From NCBI GenBank assembly GCA_965230415.1, contig CBDDKZ010000005.1:1-64000 (forward strand): DNA of 64,000 nt, read 5' to 3'. The notes under the pieces were generated by a model that had not been told where the DNA came from, ran no database searches, and worked only from the letters and a program-made list of their open reading frames with translations. The DNA comes from CBDDKZ01 sp965230415. Lineage in GTDB: Bacteria; Bacteroidota; Bacteroidia; Cytophagales; JAAEPT01. Within the stretch, counting starts at the first letter, position 1; every line of letters begins with the position of its first letter. A program made the translations under genes and the position numbers. Of the stretch, positions 24,407 to 32,799 are shown piece by piece.

Positions 24407-26800
24407 ATGACCAAATTTAAGCTACGTAGACGAATAATAAACTTGGCCAAACGCCTTAAATACCACGTATTAGGACTGTTATTTATAGCGGCTATTTGGT
24501 ATTGGTTTTGTCTCCCTGAAAAGCTTTTCAGCGACCCTGTTTCTACGGTAATCGTTGACAGAAATGGTAAATTGCTTGGTGCACGCATCGCCCGGGATGG
24601 TCAGTGGCGCTTTCCGGAAGTAGACTCTGTGCCAATGAAAATTAAAACGGCCCTGCTAACTTTTGAGGATAAGCGCTTCCATACACATCCAGGAATTGAT
24701 TTTCTTGCTATAGGCCGCGCTATTCGCATGAATATCAGAAATAAAGAAGTGGTGAGCGGTGCCAGTACCATTACCATGCAGGTTATAAGATTGGCAAGGA
24801 AAGGACAAGGACGGACTTTTATGGAAAAAATCATAGAAATGATCCTGGCCACCCGCCTTGAAATACGTGAAGATAAAGATCAGATTTTGGAATTGTATTG
24901 CTCTTATGCCCCTTTTGGAGGCAATGTTGTCGGGCTGGAAGCTGCCTCATGGAAGTATTATGGCAGAGCTTCGCATAACCTGTCGTGGGCTGAAGCTGCT
25001 ACATTGGCAGTGCTTCCCAACAGCCCGTCTCTAATCCACCCGGGAAAAAACAGGGCCTTGCTGCGCGCTAAACGAAACAAGCTACTGGCTATGTTACATA
25101 AACAAGGCCATTTGGATAAATTAAGCTATCAGCTGGCCTGCAGCGAATCGTTGCCGGACAAACCGCTTGCATTGCCTGCCTTTGCTCCTCACCTCTTAGA
25201 TCGCATACAAACTGAAAATAAAAAACACTTATCTATTTATGAAACAACATTAGACCGGAATTTACAGGAACGGGTTACAGAAATCGTCAATCGGCATTCG
25301 AAAGGATTGGAAAGACAAAATATACATAACGCTGCCGCTCTGGTAATTGATGTTAACACGGGCAATGCACTGGCTTATATAGGTAATTGCAGGGGCCGCA
25401 AACATGGCAGGCAGGTAGATATGATCAAGGCTCCAAGAAGCACTGGTAGTATTATAAAACCCTTACTCTATGCCTCAATGCTAAACGACGGTCAAATTTT
25501 ACCCTCCAGCATAGTTCCTGATGTACCGAGTAACTTTCATGGTTATTCACCCAAGAATTTTGATTACCAGTACCTTGGTGCGGTACATGCCAATGAGGCA
25601 CTGGCGCGTTCGCTTAATATCCCGGCAGTACACATGCTCGCCGATTATGGCTATAAAAAATTCTTTCATAAAGCTAAAGACCTGGGCATGACCACACTCA
25701 CTAAAAGTGCCGATCACTATGGACTTTCATTGATACTGGGTGGTGCAGAAACAACTATGCAGGACTTGGGGAGAATTTACGCATCCATGGCTCGTGACCT
25801 CAAATATTACGCCCGAAATAACGGACAGTACTTCGCTAACAACTATGGAGCGATCAATCTCTTAGCGCAAAAAAAAGAAGCAAACGCGTATTTTTCCGAA
25901 CATGCCCGGTTAAGTGCTTCTTCCATTTGGCATACGTTTAAATCAATGGTTGAAGTAGCTCGCCCCGGTGAACAGCGTTTTTGGCGTAACTTTAACTCCA
26001 GTACAAAAATAGCATGGAAGACAGGTACCAGCTTTGGGTTTAGAGATGCCTGGGCTGTGGGAATATCGCCACATTATGTCGTGGTTACATGGGTAGGAAA
26101 CGCCGACGGAGAGGGTCAACCCGATCTGGTAGGTGCCCGCGTGGCCGGACCTCTTTTGTTCGATATTTTCAATGCCATTCAATTTACTAACGACTGGTTT
26201 GAACCTCCTTATGACGATATGCGTCAAATATCGATATGTCAGCATAGTGGTATGCGAGCCCTGAGTAACTGCGTTGATACACTTTCAATAGACGTTCCTA
26301 TAAACGGTCTTAATACGGCCCCATGCCCTTACTGTCATATCAAACATCTCGACTCTACAGAAAACTGGCAGGTAAGCAGTAACTGTTACCCGGTTAGTGA
26401 TATGAAGCGGATTTCATTTTTTGAATTACCTGCTAAAATGGAGCATTATTATAAAAGCAGTCATCCCAAATACAAAAGTACACCACCTTTTTTGGAAGGG
26501 TGTAATTCAACGGAAACAGCGCGCGCCGCCCCTTTGCAGTTTGTTTATCCTAACTCATATGTGAGCTTGTACATTCCTATTGACCTAAATGAAACCAGTG
26601 GCAGTGTGGTATTCGAAGCAACGCATAAGCAGAAAGAAGCCAAACTATTCTGGCACCTCGATGAAGAATATATTGGCGAAACACAATTTTTTCACCAAAT
26701 GAAATTGAACCCTGCCTACGGAAAGCACAAAATTACTATCGTAGACGAGAGCGGGGAATCTGTTACGCAAAAATTTGAGGTTATTTCAAAAAATAATTGA
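24407..26800 (+). CDS. pbpC: Penicillin-binding protein 1C
   Basis: 797 aa with an N-terminal TM segment (about 20-40). Glycosyltransferase-51 domain: EDKRFHTHPGIDFLAIGRA, SGASTITMQVIRL, EKIIEMILATRLE. Transpeptidase domain: SxxK at Ser348-Lys351 (TGSIIKPLLY), an SLN motif (RSLNIPAVHML), and KTGTSFG at Lys538. The C-terminal BiPBP_C domain follows (about 700-797). It makes peptidoglycan glycan and peptide links at the membrane. PBP1C genes are usually next to A2M genes, as here. The stop codon lies inside a 12-bp hairpin shared with the fabI end. Confidence 0.96.
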   Translation: MTKFKLRRRIINLAKRLKYHVLGLLFIAAIWYWFCLPEKLFSDPVSTVIVDRNGKLLGARIARDGQWRFPEVDSVPMKIKTALLTFEDKRFHTHPGIDFLAIGRAIRMNIRNKEVVSGASTITMQVIRLARKGQGRTFMEKIIEMILATRLEIREDKDQILELYCSYAPFGGNVVGLEAASWKYYGRASHNLSWAEAATLAVLPNSPSLIHPGKNRALLRAKRNKLLAMLHKQGHLDKLSYQLACSESLPDKPLALPAFAPHLLDRIQTENKKHLSIYETTLDRNLQERVTEIVNRHSKGLERQNIHNAAALVIDVNTGNALAYIGNCRGRKHGRQVDMIKAPRSTGSIIKPLLYASMLNDGQILPSSIVPDVPSNFHGYSPKNFDYQYLGAVHANEALARSLNIPAVHMLADYGYKKFFHKAKDLGMTTLTKSADHYGLSLILGGAETTMQDLGRIYASMARDLKYYARNNGQYFANNYGAINLLAQKKEANAYFSEHARLSASSIWHTFKSMVEVARPGEQRFWRNFNSSTKIAWKTGTSFGFRDAWAVGISPHYVVVTWVGNADGEGQPDLVGARVAGPLLFDIFNAIQFTNDWFEPPYDDMRQISICQHSGMRALSNCVDTLSIDVPINGLNTAPCPYCHIKHLDSTENWQVSSNCYPVSDMKRISFFELPAKMEHYYKSSHPKYKSTPPFLEGCNSTETARAAPLQFVYPNSYVSLYIPIDLNETSGSVVFEATHKQKEAKLFWHLDEEYIGETQFFHQMKLNPAYGKHKITIVDESGESVTQKFEVISKNN

Positions 26801-26825
26801 GCATTGGCTTGAAGCCAATGCTCAA
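26797..26825. terminator. Hairpin between convergent pbpC and fabI
   Basis: Arms 26797-26808 and 26814-26825 are perfectly complementary with loop TTGAA. The left arm includes the pbpC stop codon. It can serve as the 3' end for both genes. Confidence 0.65.
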
Positions 26826-26851
26826 CAAATGTATTACATTAAAGTCGATTT

Positions 26852-27658
26852 TTAACTCAACTTTTCTATCATATCCTCTGTGATACCAGTGGTCGAAAAA
26901 CCACCATCGTGCATCAGGTTTTGCATAGTAACCATTCTCGTTAGATCCGAGAACATTGCGATACAATAATCTGCACACTGAATGGCATCTGCATTACCAA
27001 GTGGAGACATTCGCTCAGCAAAATCCATAAAAGCGTTAAACCCTGAAATCCCCTTGCCAGCTGTAGTTACAGTCGGAGATTGAGAAACAGTATTAACCCG
27101 TACTTTATTCTTTTTTGCAAATCTATAGCCATAACTTCTCGCAATAGATTCCAATACAGCTTTGGCTTGAGCCATATCTGCATAATCAGGGAAAACCCTT
27201 TGTGCAGCGATGTACGACAGACCTAAAATACTGCCCCAATCGTTCATGGCGTCTAATTTGTCCAAAGAAGCCATCATCTTATGAAATGACAGTGCTGAAA
27301 TATCTAATGTTTTCAAAAAGAAATCGTAATTCAATTCATGATAAGACTTACCCTTTCTTACATTAGGGCTCATACCAATCGAATGTAATACAAAATCTAA
27401 TTTGCCTAATTTCTCAACAGAAGTATTAAAAAGATTATCAAGGTCTTCTACAGATGTCGCATCGGCAGGAATCACTTCTGTGTTACATGCTTCTGCCAAT
27501 TCATTGATTTTCCCCATTCTTAAAGCAATAGGGGCGTTAGTTAAAATAATTTCCGCTCCTTCTTCGTGAGCACGTTCAGCTACTTTCCATGCAATTGACG
27601 TTTCGTCCAATGCTCCAAAAATAACTCCTTTTTTTCCTTTAAGAAGATCGTTTGCCAT
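26852..27658 (-). CDS. fabI: Enoyl-[acyl-carrier-protein] reductase [NADH]
   Basis: 268 aa, usual for FabI. NADH-binding start LLKGKKGVIFGALDETSIAWKVAERAHEEGAEI, then FVLHSIGMSPN, and the catalytic Tyr-x6-Lys in PDYADMAQAKAVLESIARSYG (two-Tyr arrangement with SYIAAQRVFPDY). The C-terminus has LGNADAIQCADYCIAMFSDL. FabI reduces the enoyl-ACP double bond in the last step of each fatty acid elongation cycle. The start at 27658 (MANDLLKG) is chosen over 27679, because the -7 element TATATTTG (27677-27684) overlaps the longer form. Confidence 0.95.
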   Translation of the reverse strand: MANDLLKGKKGVIFGALDETSIAWKVAERAHEEGAEIILTNAPIALRMGKINELAEACNTEVIPADATSVEDLDNLFNTSVEKLGKLDFVLHSIGMSPNVRKGKSYHELNYDFFLKTLDISALSFHKMMASLDKLDAMNDWGSILGLSYIAAQRVFPDYADMAQAKAVLESIARSYGYRFAKKNKVRVNTVSQSPTVTTAGKGISGFNAFMDFAERMSPLGNADAIQCADYCIAMFSDLTRMVTMQNLMHDGGFSTTGITEDMIEKLS

Positions 27659-27676
27659 TATTATAGTATTTGTGCG

Positions 27677-27684
27677 CAAATATA
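27677..27684 (-). promoter_or_regulatory. Bacteroidota-type -7 element for fabI
   Basis: On the minus strand TATATTTG fits TAnnTTTG, the -7 motif of Bacteroidota housekeeping promoters, 18 bp before the fabI ATG. No TTG was found at the expected upstream distance. Confidence 0.4.
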
Positions 27685-27714
27685 TATGTTTTCACTAAAA
27701 AATCGCTATTCCTA

Positions 27715-29370
27715 CTAGGATAATAGTTCTTTAGCGCTTTCAAAGGCACTGCTTGAAGGATCCTTACCCCCAATCATCTCTGCCAAATGATTAATTCGTT
27801 CGTCTTTTGATAAGTTCCTGACCTGGCTTACTGTACGCTCCGCATGATTATCTTTGTATACGAAGAAATGCGCTTGTCCTTTGCCCGCAATCTGTGGCAA
27901 ATGGGTTATCGTGATAAGCTGATGGCCTTTAGCCATTTCTTGCATCATATCGCCCATTTTCAATGCTATTTCGCCAGACACTCCTGTGTCAATTTCATCA
28001 AATATCAATGTTGGCAGTTTTCCTTTTTGAGCCAGCAAGTACTTCAAACTAAACTGTAGTCTGGAAAATTCTCCTCCCGAAGCGGCACTTTTCAATGCTT
28101 GAGGAAGCACGCCTTTATTAGCACTAAATAAGAAAGAAATAGCGTCAACTCCATCTGCCCCCAAATGCTCAGACCTCGCTTGCTGCACTTCGAAAACAGC
28201 GTCGGGCATACCCAATTTATGCAGTAATTGCTCCATGGTTTCTTTCAGTTCGCGAAAAGTCGATTGCCTTTTAGAAGATAAACCTATGGCCTTTTTATGT
28301 GCGCTTTCATATTCCTTTAGCATCTGTTTTTCCAATAAGTTTATTTTTTCTTCTGTTTGTGTAGTATCTCCTACTTTTCCATTGAGGTCATCCATTATAG
28401 CCATAAGCGCACTTGATGAATCCACCTGGTGTTTTTGAAAAATGGCATTTAATACATCCACACGCGACTTTACTTCCAATGCCTCTTGTTCATCAAAATC
28501 CACCTCTGACTCTTTCTTATAAAGCTCATTTTTTATATCGTCCAGCTCTGCCTGCATGGCATCTGTTCTTTTTACCAATTCGGCATATTGTTCATCAAAT
28601 ATCTCCAGTTTATTTAGAGTATGGCTAACCTGATATAATTGGTCATTAACTGAATAGTCACTTGTATCTAATATATGAAGCACTTCAGCTACGGATCTTT
28701 TAATCTCTTCAGCGTTTTCGAGAATAGCTAACCGAGCTGACAATTCCTCAAACTCCCCCTCCTGTAAATTTATTTCTTCCAATTCATTCAGTAGAAACCG
28801 ATGAAAATCCAACTCTTTGTTTTGCTCACCGGCTTTACTCTTTAGCTGCTCCAAGAGTCCTTTACTTTTGGAATATTGTTGGTATAGCGACTGATATTCC
28901 TCCAACAAACCTGCCGTTTCTGCAAACTCATCCAAAATACTTAACTGAAATTTTTGATCCTGCAGGTTTAAGGTATCATGCTGTGAATGAACATCGATTA
29001 GCTTTAAACCTACTTTTTTCAGCGATTCCAGTACTACAGGTGAGTCGTTGATAAAAGCTCTGGATTTACCGGAAGCATTAATTTCTCTACGTATAAAACA
29101 ATCTTCATCAAAATCAATATCCAAGGTTTCAAAAAGAGTCGCAATTTCAGGTAACTGCGACAGGTCAAAATTCCCTTCTATGATGCATTTCTTTTCTTTA
29201 TTGAATAGCGCCTTGATATCAGCTCTATTCCCTAAAAGAAGGCCTATAGCACCCAACATTATTGATTTCCCCGCGCCTGTTTCTCCGGTAATGATAGACA
29301 ACCCTTCAGAAGGTTCCAGATATAACTGATCTATCAAGGCATAATTTTGTATAGATAGTGACTTGAGCAT
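27715..29370 (-). CDS. recN: DNA repair protein RecN
   Basis: 551 aa, an SMC-like ATPase. Walker A GETGAGKS is at residues 29-36, followed by the DxHSQHDTL motif (VDVHSQHDTLNLQ form here: LIDVHSQHDTL). A long coiled coil (about 150-370) comes next, then the ABC signature SGGEFSRLQFSLKYLL, Walker B LPTLIFDEIDTGVSGEIALKMG and the H-loop ITHLPQIAGKG. RecN aligns and joins broken DNA ends during double-strand break repair. It is the last gene of the leftward run beginning at bamD, separated from porD by about 60 bp. Confidence 0.96.
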   Translation of the reverse strand: MLKSLSIQNYALIDQLYLEPSEGLSIITGETGAGKSIMLGAIGLLLGNRADIKALFNKEKKCIIEGNFDLSQLPEIATLFETLDIDFDEDCFIRREINASGKSRAFINDSPVVLESLKKVGLKLIDVHSQHDTLNLQDQKFQLSILDEFAETAGLLEEYQSLYQQYSKSKGLLEQLKSKAGEQNKELDFHRFLLNELEEINLQEGEFEELSARLAILENAEEIKRSVAEVLHILDTSDYSVNDQLYQVSHTLNKLEIFDEQYAELVKRTDAMQAELDDIKNELYKKESEVDFDEQEALEVKSRVDVLNAIFQKHQVDSSSALMAIMDDLNGKVGDTTQTEEKINLLEKQMLKEYESAHKKAIGLSSKRQSTFRELKETMEQLLHKLGMPDAVFEVQQARSEHLGADGVDAISFLFSANKGVLPQALKSAASGGEFSRLQFSLKYLLAQKGKLPTLIFDEIDTGVSGEIALKMGDMMQEMAKGHQLITITHLPQIAGKGQAHFFVYKDNHAERTVSQVRNLSKDERINHLAEMIGGKDPSSSAFESAKELLS

Positions 29371-29432
29371 TTAAGCAAATTTGTAGCTGCTAAAATAGTG
29401 AAGTCGTATAAAAATGTAAATGTTATTAATAA

Positions 29433-30332
29433 TTAAGGACGCACTATCTTAAAATAATCTTGTGCATTGGTAGGATCAATTTTGCGCAATACGGCTAGCG
29501 CATCGTTTTTGGTTTTTTGATCGGAACCCTGAAATATATGCACAATTTCTTTCTTCTTGGTTAGAAAAAATGTTTGCAGAAGTATACTTACCGGTACTAC
29601 CCTTCTTATTTCTTCTATGTCTTTTAAAACCTGTAACACTATCTGCTGCCCTTCTTTCGGCTTTTTAGTGAACTCGTCCAAAGCTAAACGATGGTATCGG
29701 TAAATCCCTGTTCTAAACTTTTCAAGCTGTACACTAATTATATTATCAGCAAGCCAATAACGGTTATTTAAATCTTTAGTACCTGAGCTCCATCCGGCAG
29801 TGCGATCGATGGCAGCATTGGCAACAGTACGGGCTAAATCGAAATATTCGTCTCCTCCTTTTTCCGAAAACGAATCATAATCCATACCTAAAACCATATA
29901 GCAGTAAAAACCTAAAATAGAAGACAATTCTGATGTGTAGCTGTTTTCATTAAAAATAAGATTTTGCCCGGGTAAATATTGAAAATCAAAATGTTGATCT
30001 ACAAAATGGAAGACCAGTGTTTCATAATCCGAACCATAAACAGGCCTGCTACTTTGAATTTGTGCATTAGCTATGTATACTCCTGTTTGCGCATTACTTT
30101 CAGGTTGCAAATCTATTACGAGGTTGCAATCGATACGCTCAAATTCTTCGTACTTATCCTCCGTCCACACACGGTTATTCATAAACTCCCAAATAGCCTG
30201 CTGCATTTCTTCGAAAATGTTATCCTGAGTAGTTTCTACACGCTCGCTATTAACTACAACATTGCATCTAATCTCCTGAGCAAATAGCTGAGAAAATGAC
30301 AATAACACAAATATGCCGACTATATTACGCAT
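29433..30332 (-). CDS. porD: PorD (DUF4835), type IX secretion accessory protein
   Basis: 299 aa with a signal peptide (MRNIVGIFVLLSFSQLFAQ). The DUF4835 pattern is clear: QEIRCNVVVNSERVETTQDNIFEEMQQAIWEFMNNRVWTEDKYEEFERIDCNLVI, QSSRPVYGSDYETLVFHFVDQHFDFQYLPGQ, and ILGFYCYMVLGMDYDSFSEKGGDEYF. PorD is a periplasmic protein needed for T9SS assembly in gliding Bacteroidota. It follows coaB with an 8-bp overlap, a common order in the phylum, and matches the T9SS cargo genes at both ends of the Bacteroidota segment. Confidence 0.9.
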   Translation of the reverse strand: MRNIVGIFVLLSFSQLFAQEIRCNVVVNSERVETTQDNIFEEMQQAIWEFMNNRVWTEDKYEEFERIDCNLVIDLQPESNAQTGVYIANAQIQSSRPVYGSDYETLVFHFVDQHFDFQYLPGQNLIFNENSYTSELSSILGFYCYMVLGMDYDSFSEKGGDEYFDLARTVANAAIDRTAGWSSGTKDLNNRYWLADNIISVQLEKFRTGIYRYHRLALDEFTKKPKEGQQIVLQVLKDIEEIRRVVPVSILLQTFFLTKKKEIVHIFQGSDQKTKNDALAVLRKIDPTNAQDYFKIVRP

Positions 30333-30972
30333 CGATTTTATTTATCAGATGATTCAGAATGTCCTGAGCAACCTCTTCTTTTGACTTTAACTCAAACTGC
30401 CATGAATTATTGTCTTCTAAAATAGTAATTTTATTCGTATCAGCTCCAAACGGAACATGCTCATTACTTAGTGAATTTAACACAATAAAATCTAAATTCT
30501 TATTTATTAATTTATCTTTTGCATGTTCAAGCATATTATCTGTTTCAAGGGCAAAACCAACCGTTAGCTGATGTTCTTGTTTCTTCTTTCCAAGTGTTGA
30601 AGCTATGTCAGCAGTTTTCACAAGCTCAATGACTAAATCATCACTCTTCTTCTTGATCTTTTTATTCGATGGGTATTTCGGTGTATAATCCGCAACAGCA
30701 GCAGCAAAAATAACAATATCGGAAGTCGTGAAAAGTTTTTCCGTAACCTCTAACATTTGTTTGGCACTCACGACTCTGTTTATGCGAACACCTGCTGGTA
30801 CCTCCAAAGATGTAGGACCTGATACCAATTCTACATGAGCGCCCAATTTAACAGCGAGTTCTGCAAGCGCATAGCCCATTTTACCACTTGAGTGGTTTCC
30901 AATAAAACGTACAGGATCAATGGCCTCGTGAGTAGGCCCAGCTGTAATGAGCACTTTTTTACCAGCTAACAT
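30325..30972 (-). CDS. coaB: Phosphopantothenate-cysteine ligase (CoaB half of CoaBC)
   Basis: 215 aa. It has the DFP/CoaB domain only: KKVLITAGPTHEAIDPVRFIGNHSSGKMGYALAE, ELVSGPTSLEVPAGV, the acyl-intermediate region DIVIFAAAVADYTPKYPSNKKIKKK, and FALETDN. It joins cysteine to 4'-phosphopantothenate using a nucleotide triphosphate in CoA synthesis. Bacteria nearly always fuse it to CoaC. Here ATG 30970-30972 overlaps the coaC stop (TGATG), so the halves are separate but coupled. A single-base indel in a fused gene would look the same. Confidence 0.88.
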   Translation of the reverse strand: MLAGKKVLITAGPTHEAIDPVRFIGNHSSGKMGYALAELAVKLGAHVELVSGPTSLEVPAGVRINRVVSAKQMLEVTEKLFTTSDIVIFAAAVADYTPKYPSNKKIKKKSDDLVIELVKTADIASTLGKKKQEHQLTVGFALETDNMLEHAKDKLINKNLDFIVLNSLSNEHVPFGADTNKITILEDNNSWQFELKSKEEVAQDILNHLINKIDA

Positions 30973-31511
30973 CAAGAAAGGTTAATAGCTAAATGGTTTA
31001 CAATGTTTTCAGGTTCTTCCATGCGCCCCTGACCTACAAGCCCGCTGGCAAGCTCGCCTTCAACAGGCTCTATTATATGATTACCAAAAGATTTTAGCTT
31101 GCTTAAATTAAGTTGTGTGGATGGATGTTTGAACATGTCCAAATCCATAGCCGGAGCTATATAAACTGGGCAACGTGCCGACAGGTAGGTCGCTATCAAC
31201 AAATTATCGCAGCTACCATTGGCCATCTTTCCGATCGTATTTGCACTTGCCGGAGCTATGAGCAAAGCATCTGCCCACAAGCCCAAATCAACATGATTGT
31301 TCCAAGTGTGGTGCTCATCTTCAAAATCGATAAGCACCCTGTTTCCAGAAAGAGTACCTAATGTAAGCGGGGTAATAAAAGAACATGCAGAGCGTGTCAT
31401 TACGACCTGAACATTTGTTTCTTCTTTTACCAATAGCCTCACCAGGTGCGCCGCTTTATAGGCGGCAATACTACCAGTTACTCCAACTATTATGTTTTTT
31501 TCTTTGATCAA
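30972..31511 (-). CDS. coaC: Phosphopantothenoylcysteine decarboxylase (CoaC half of CoaBC)
   Basis: 179 aa flavoprotein of the HFCD family. Motifs: KNIIVGVTGSIAAYKAAHLVRLLVK (FMN-binding start), active-site His in HTWNNHVDLGLWADALLIAPASANTIGKMANG with PASANT, and PAMDLDMFKHPS where the usual PxMNxxMW has Asp for Asn. The substrate-clamp segment with LASGLVGQGRMEEPENI follows. It decarboxylates phosphopantothenoylcysteine to phosphopantetheine. The protein ends right after this domain, at the point where a fused CoaBC would go on into the ligase. Confidence 0.88.
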   Translation of the reverse strand: MIKEKNIIVGVTGSIAAYKAAHLVRLLVKEETNVQVVMTRSACSFITPLTLGTLSGNRVLIDFEDEHHTWNNHVDLGLWADALLIAPASANTIGKMANGSCDNLLIATYLSARCPVYIAPAMDLDMFKHPSTQLNLSKLKSFGNHIIEPVEGELASGLVGQGRMEEPENIVNHLAINLS

Positions 31512-31519
31512 ACCAATTA

Positions 31520-31828
31520 TTAATCGTTGATCTCCGTTCTTGTGCGCACTATTATTTCATCATTCATAAACTCTTCGATAGCCAGAACTGTAGGTTTTGG
31601 CATACGCTCATAGAATTTAGAAATTTCGATTTGTTCTCTGTTCTCAAATATTTCTTCCAGATTATCAACAGTAGAAGCAAACTCCGCTAATTTGGAATTG
31701 AGCTCTTCTTTTGTTCTGATAGAAATTTGGGCCGCTCTCTTGGCAATTATATTTACAGACTTGTAAATATTACCTGATTTGTCTGCCATTTTATCTACAT
31801 CTCTTGTTACAATTGACGCTTGTGCCAT
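31520..31828 (-). CDS. rpoZ: RNA polymerase omega subunit (Bacteroidota type)
   Basis: 102 aa. It matches the Rpb6/omega proteins of Bacteroidota, with the sequence SGNIYKSVNIIAKRAAQISIRTKEELNSKL (the omega fold core, ending in the conserved acidic helix) and a longer C-terminal tail EMPKPTVLAIEEFMNDEI-like region. Omega helps fold and place the beta' subunit of RNA polymerase. It lies between bamD and coaC, the standard order in the phylum, and is co-directional with both. Confidence 0.85.
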   Translation of the reverse strand: MAQASIVTRDVDKMADKSGNIYKSVNIIAKRAAQISIRTKEELNSKLAEFASTVDNLEEIFENREQIEISKFYERMPKPTVLAIEEFMNDEIIVRTRTEIND

Positions 31829-31839
31829 ATATATGTATA

Positions 31840-32667
31840 TTATGTTAACTCTTTCAATTTATTTATTATTTCTGAATAAATAGTTTCTGCTTCATTGGCA
31901 AAACTACTATTAGGATAGGTATCGATAAACTGTTTGTAATACTTTACTGCATCCTTATACCGGTCGCGTTGCAAATACAATGTTTTACCATCTTTCACTA
32001 CCCTTTCGAGACTCATTTTAGCAAAATAATATTGTGCTTCTACTTTTCTAAACTTCAATTCTTCAATGTATTTCGATGTAGGGTATTTCAAGACAAAACT
32101 ATCGAAAGCCATTACTGCTGCCCGATAATGTCTGATTTTCAATTGCAGTTTAGCATTGTTATATGCTTTTAATTCCAACTTATCGCTCAGCTCCTGTACT
32201 TTTCGATTACATTTCTCCTTGTATTCTGTCGTGGGAAACCTTATTAAAAAGTATTGATAAGCATCAATTGCGTCGTAGGTAGCTTCCTGATCGAGGCTCG
32301 CAACAGGCGAAACTGCATATAAGGCCTCGGCGTACATAAACATTGCTTCCTCTACGCGCTCACTTCTGGGGTAAGTCTCATAAAATTTCTTAAATCCAAA
32401 CGAGGCCATATACGGACTGCCTCCATAATATTCACAGTAGGCCGAATAGAGTACTATCATCTCAGCATTGGGCTTACCAGAGCTGTAAGGCCTTATGTCA
32501 TTGAAAAGAATACCCGCTTTATAGTAGTCCTCCTCTTCATAGTATTTCATAGCCCCTGCATATTTCTCATCATAAGTACCATTCTTCTGAAGTTTGGTAA
32601 ATGAACTGCAAGAAGAGAAATACAATGCGACGACAACTATACAACTAAAAACCAGCCAATTTTTCAT
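31840..32667 (-). CDS. bamD: Outer membrane assembly lipoprotein BamD
   Basis: 275 aa. The lipoprotein signal ends in YFSSC, with Cys20 as lipidation site. TPR-like repeats follow: YEEEDYYKAGILFNDIRPYSS, FKKFYETYPRSERVEEAMFMYAEALY, YQYFLIRFPTTEYKEKC, FDSFVLKYPTSKYIEEL, YKQFIDTYPNSSFANEAETIY. BamD is the essential helper of BamA in folding outer membrane beta barrels. The start at 32667 is chosen over 32718 because only it gives a signal peptide. The promoter TTG-N20-TATCTTTG lies 8-38 bp upstream. First gene of the bamD-rpoZ-coaC-coaB-porD-recN run. Confidence 0.93.
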   Translation of the reverse strand: MKNWLVFSCIVVVALYFSSCSSFTKLQKNGTYDEKYAGAMKYYEEEDYYKAGILFNDIRPYSSGKPNAEMIVLYSAYCEYYGGSPYMASFGFKKFYETYPRSERVEEAMFMYAEALYAVSPVASLDQEATYDAIDAYQYFLIRFPTTEYKEKCNRKVQELSDKLELKAYNNAKLQLKIRHYRAAVMAFDSFVLKYPTSKYIEELKFRKVEAQYYFAKMSLERVVKDGKTLYLQRDRYKDAVKYYKQFIDTYPNSSFANEAETIYSEIINKLKELT

Positions 32668-32674
32668 AAGCTCG

Positions 32675-32705
32675 CAAAGATACTGTTTATTTAAATTACA
32701 ATCAA
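32675..32705 (-). promoter_or_regulatory. Bacteroidota-type promoter of the bamD operon
   Basis: On the minus strand TTG (32703-32705), 20 bases, then TATCTTTG (32675-32682) fits the TTG-N17-23-TAnnTTTG promoter of Bacteroidota. It ends 8 bp before the bamD start. Confidence 0.6.
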
Positions 32706-32799
32706 TTAACTTCATCAATTAGTTCCCACCCGGATCATGAAGTTTTGAATATAACGCAAGTGATCACTTATTTATTTCAAGTCTATATTGAATTAGCAA

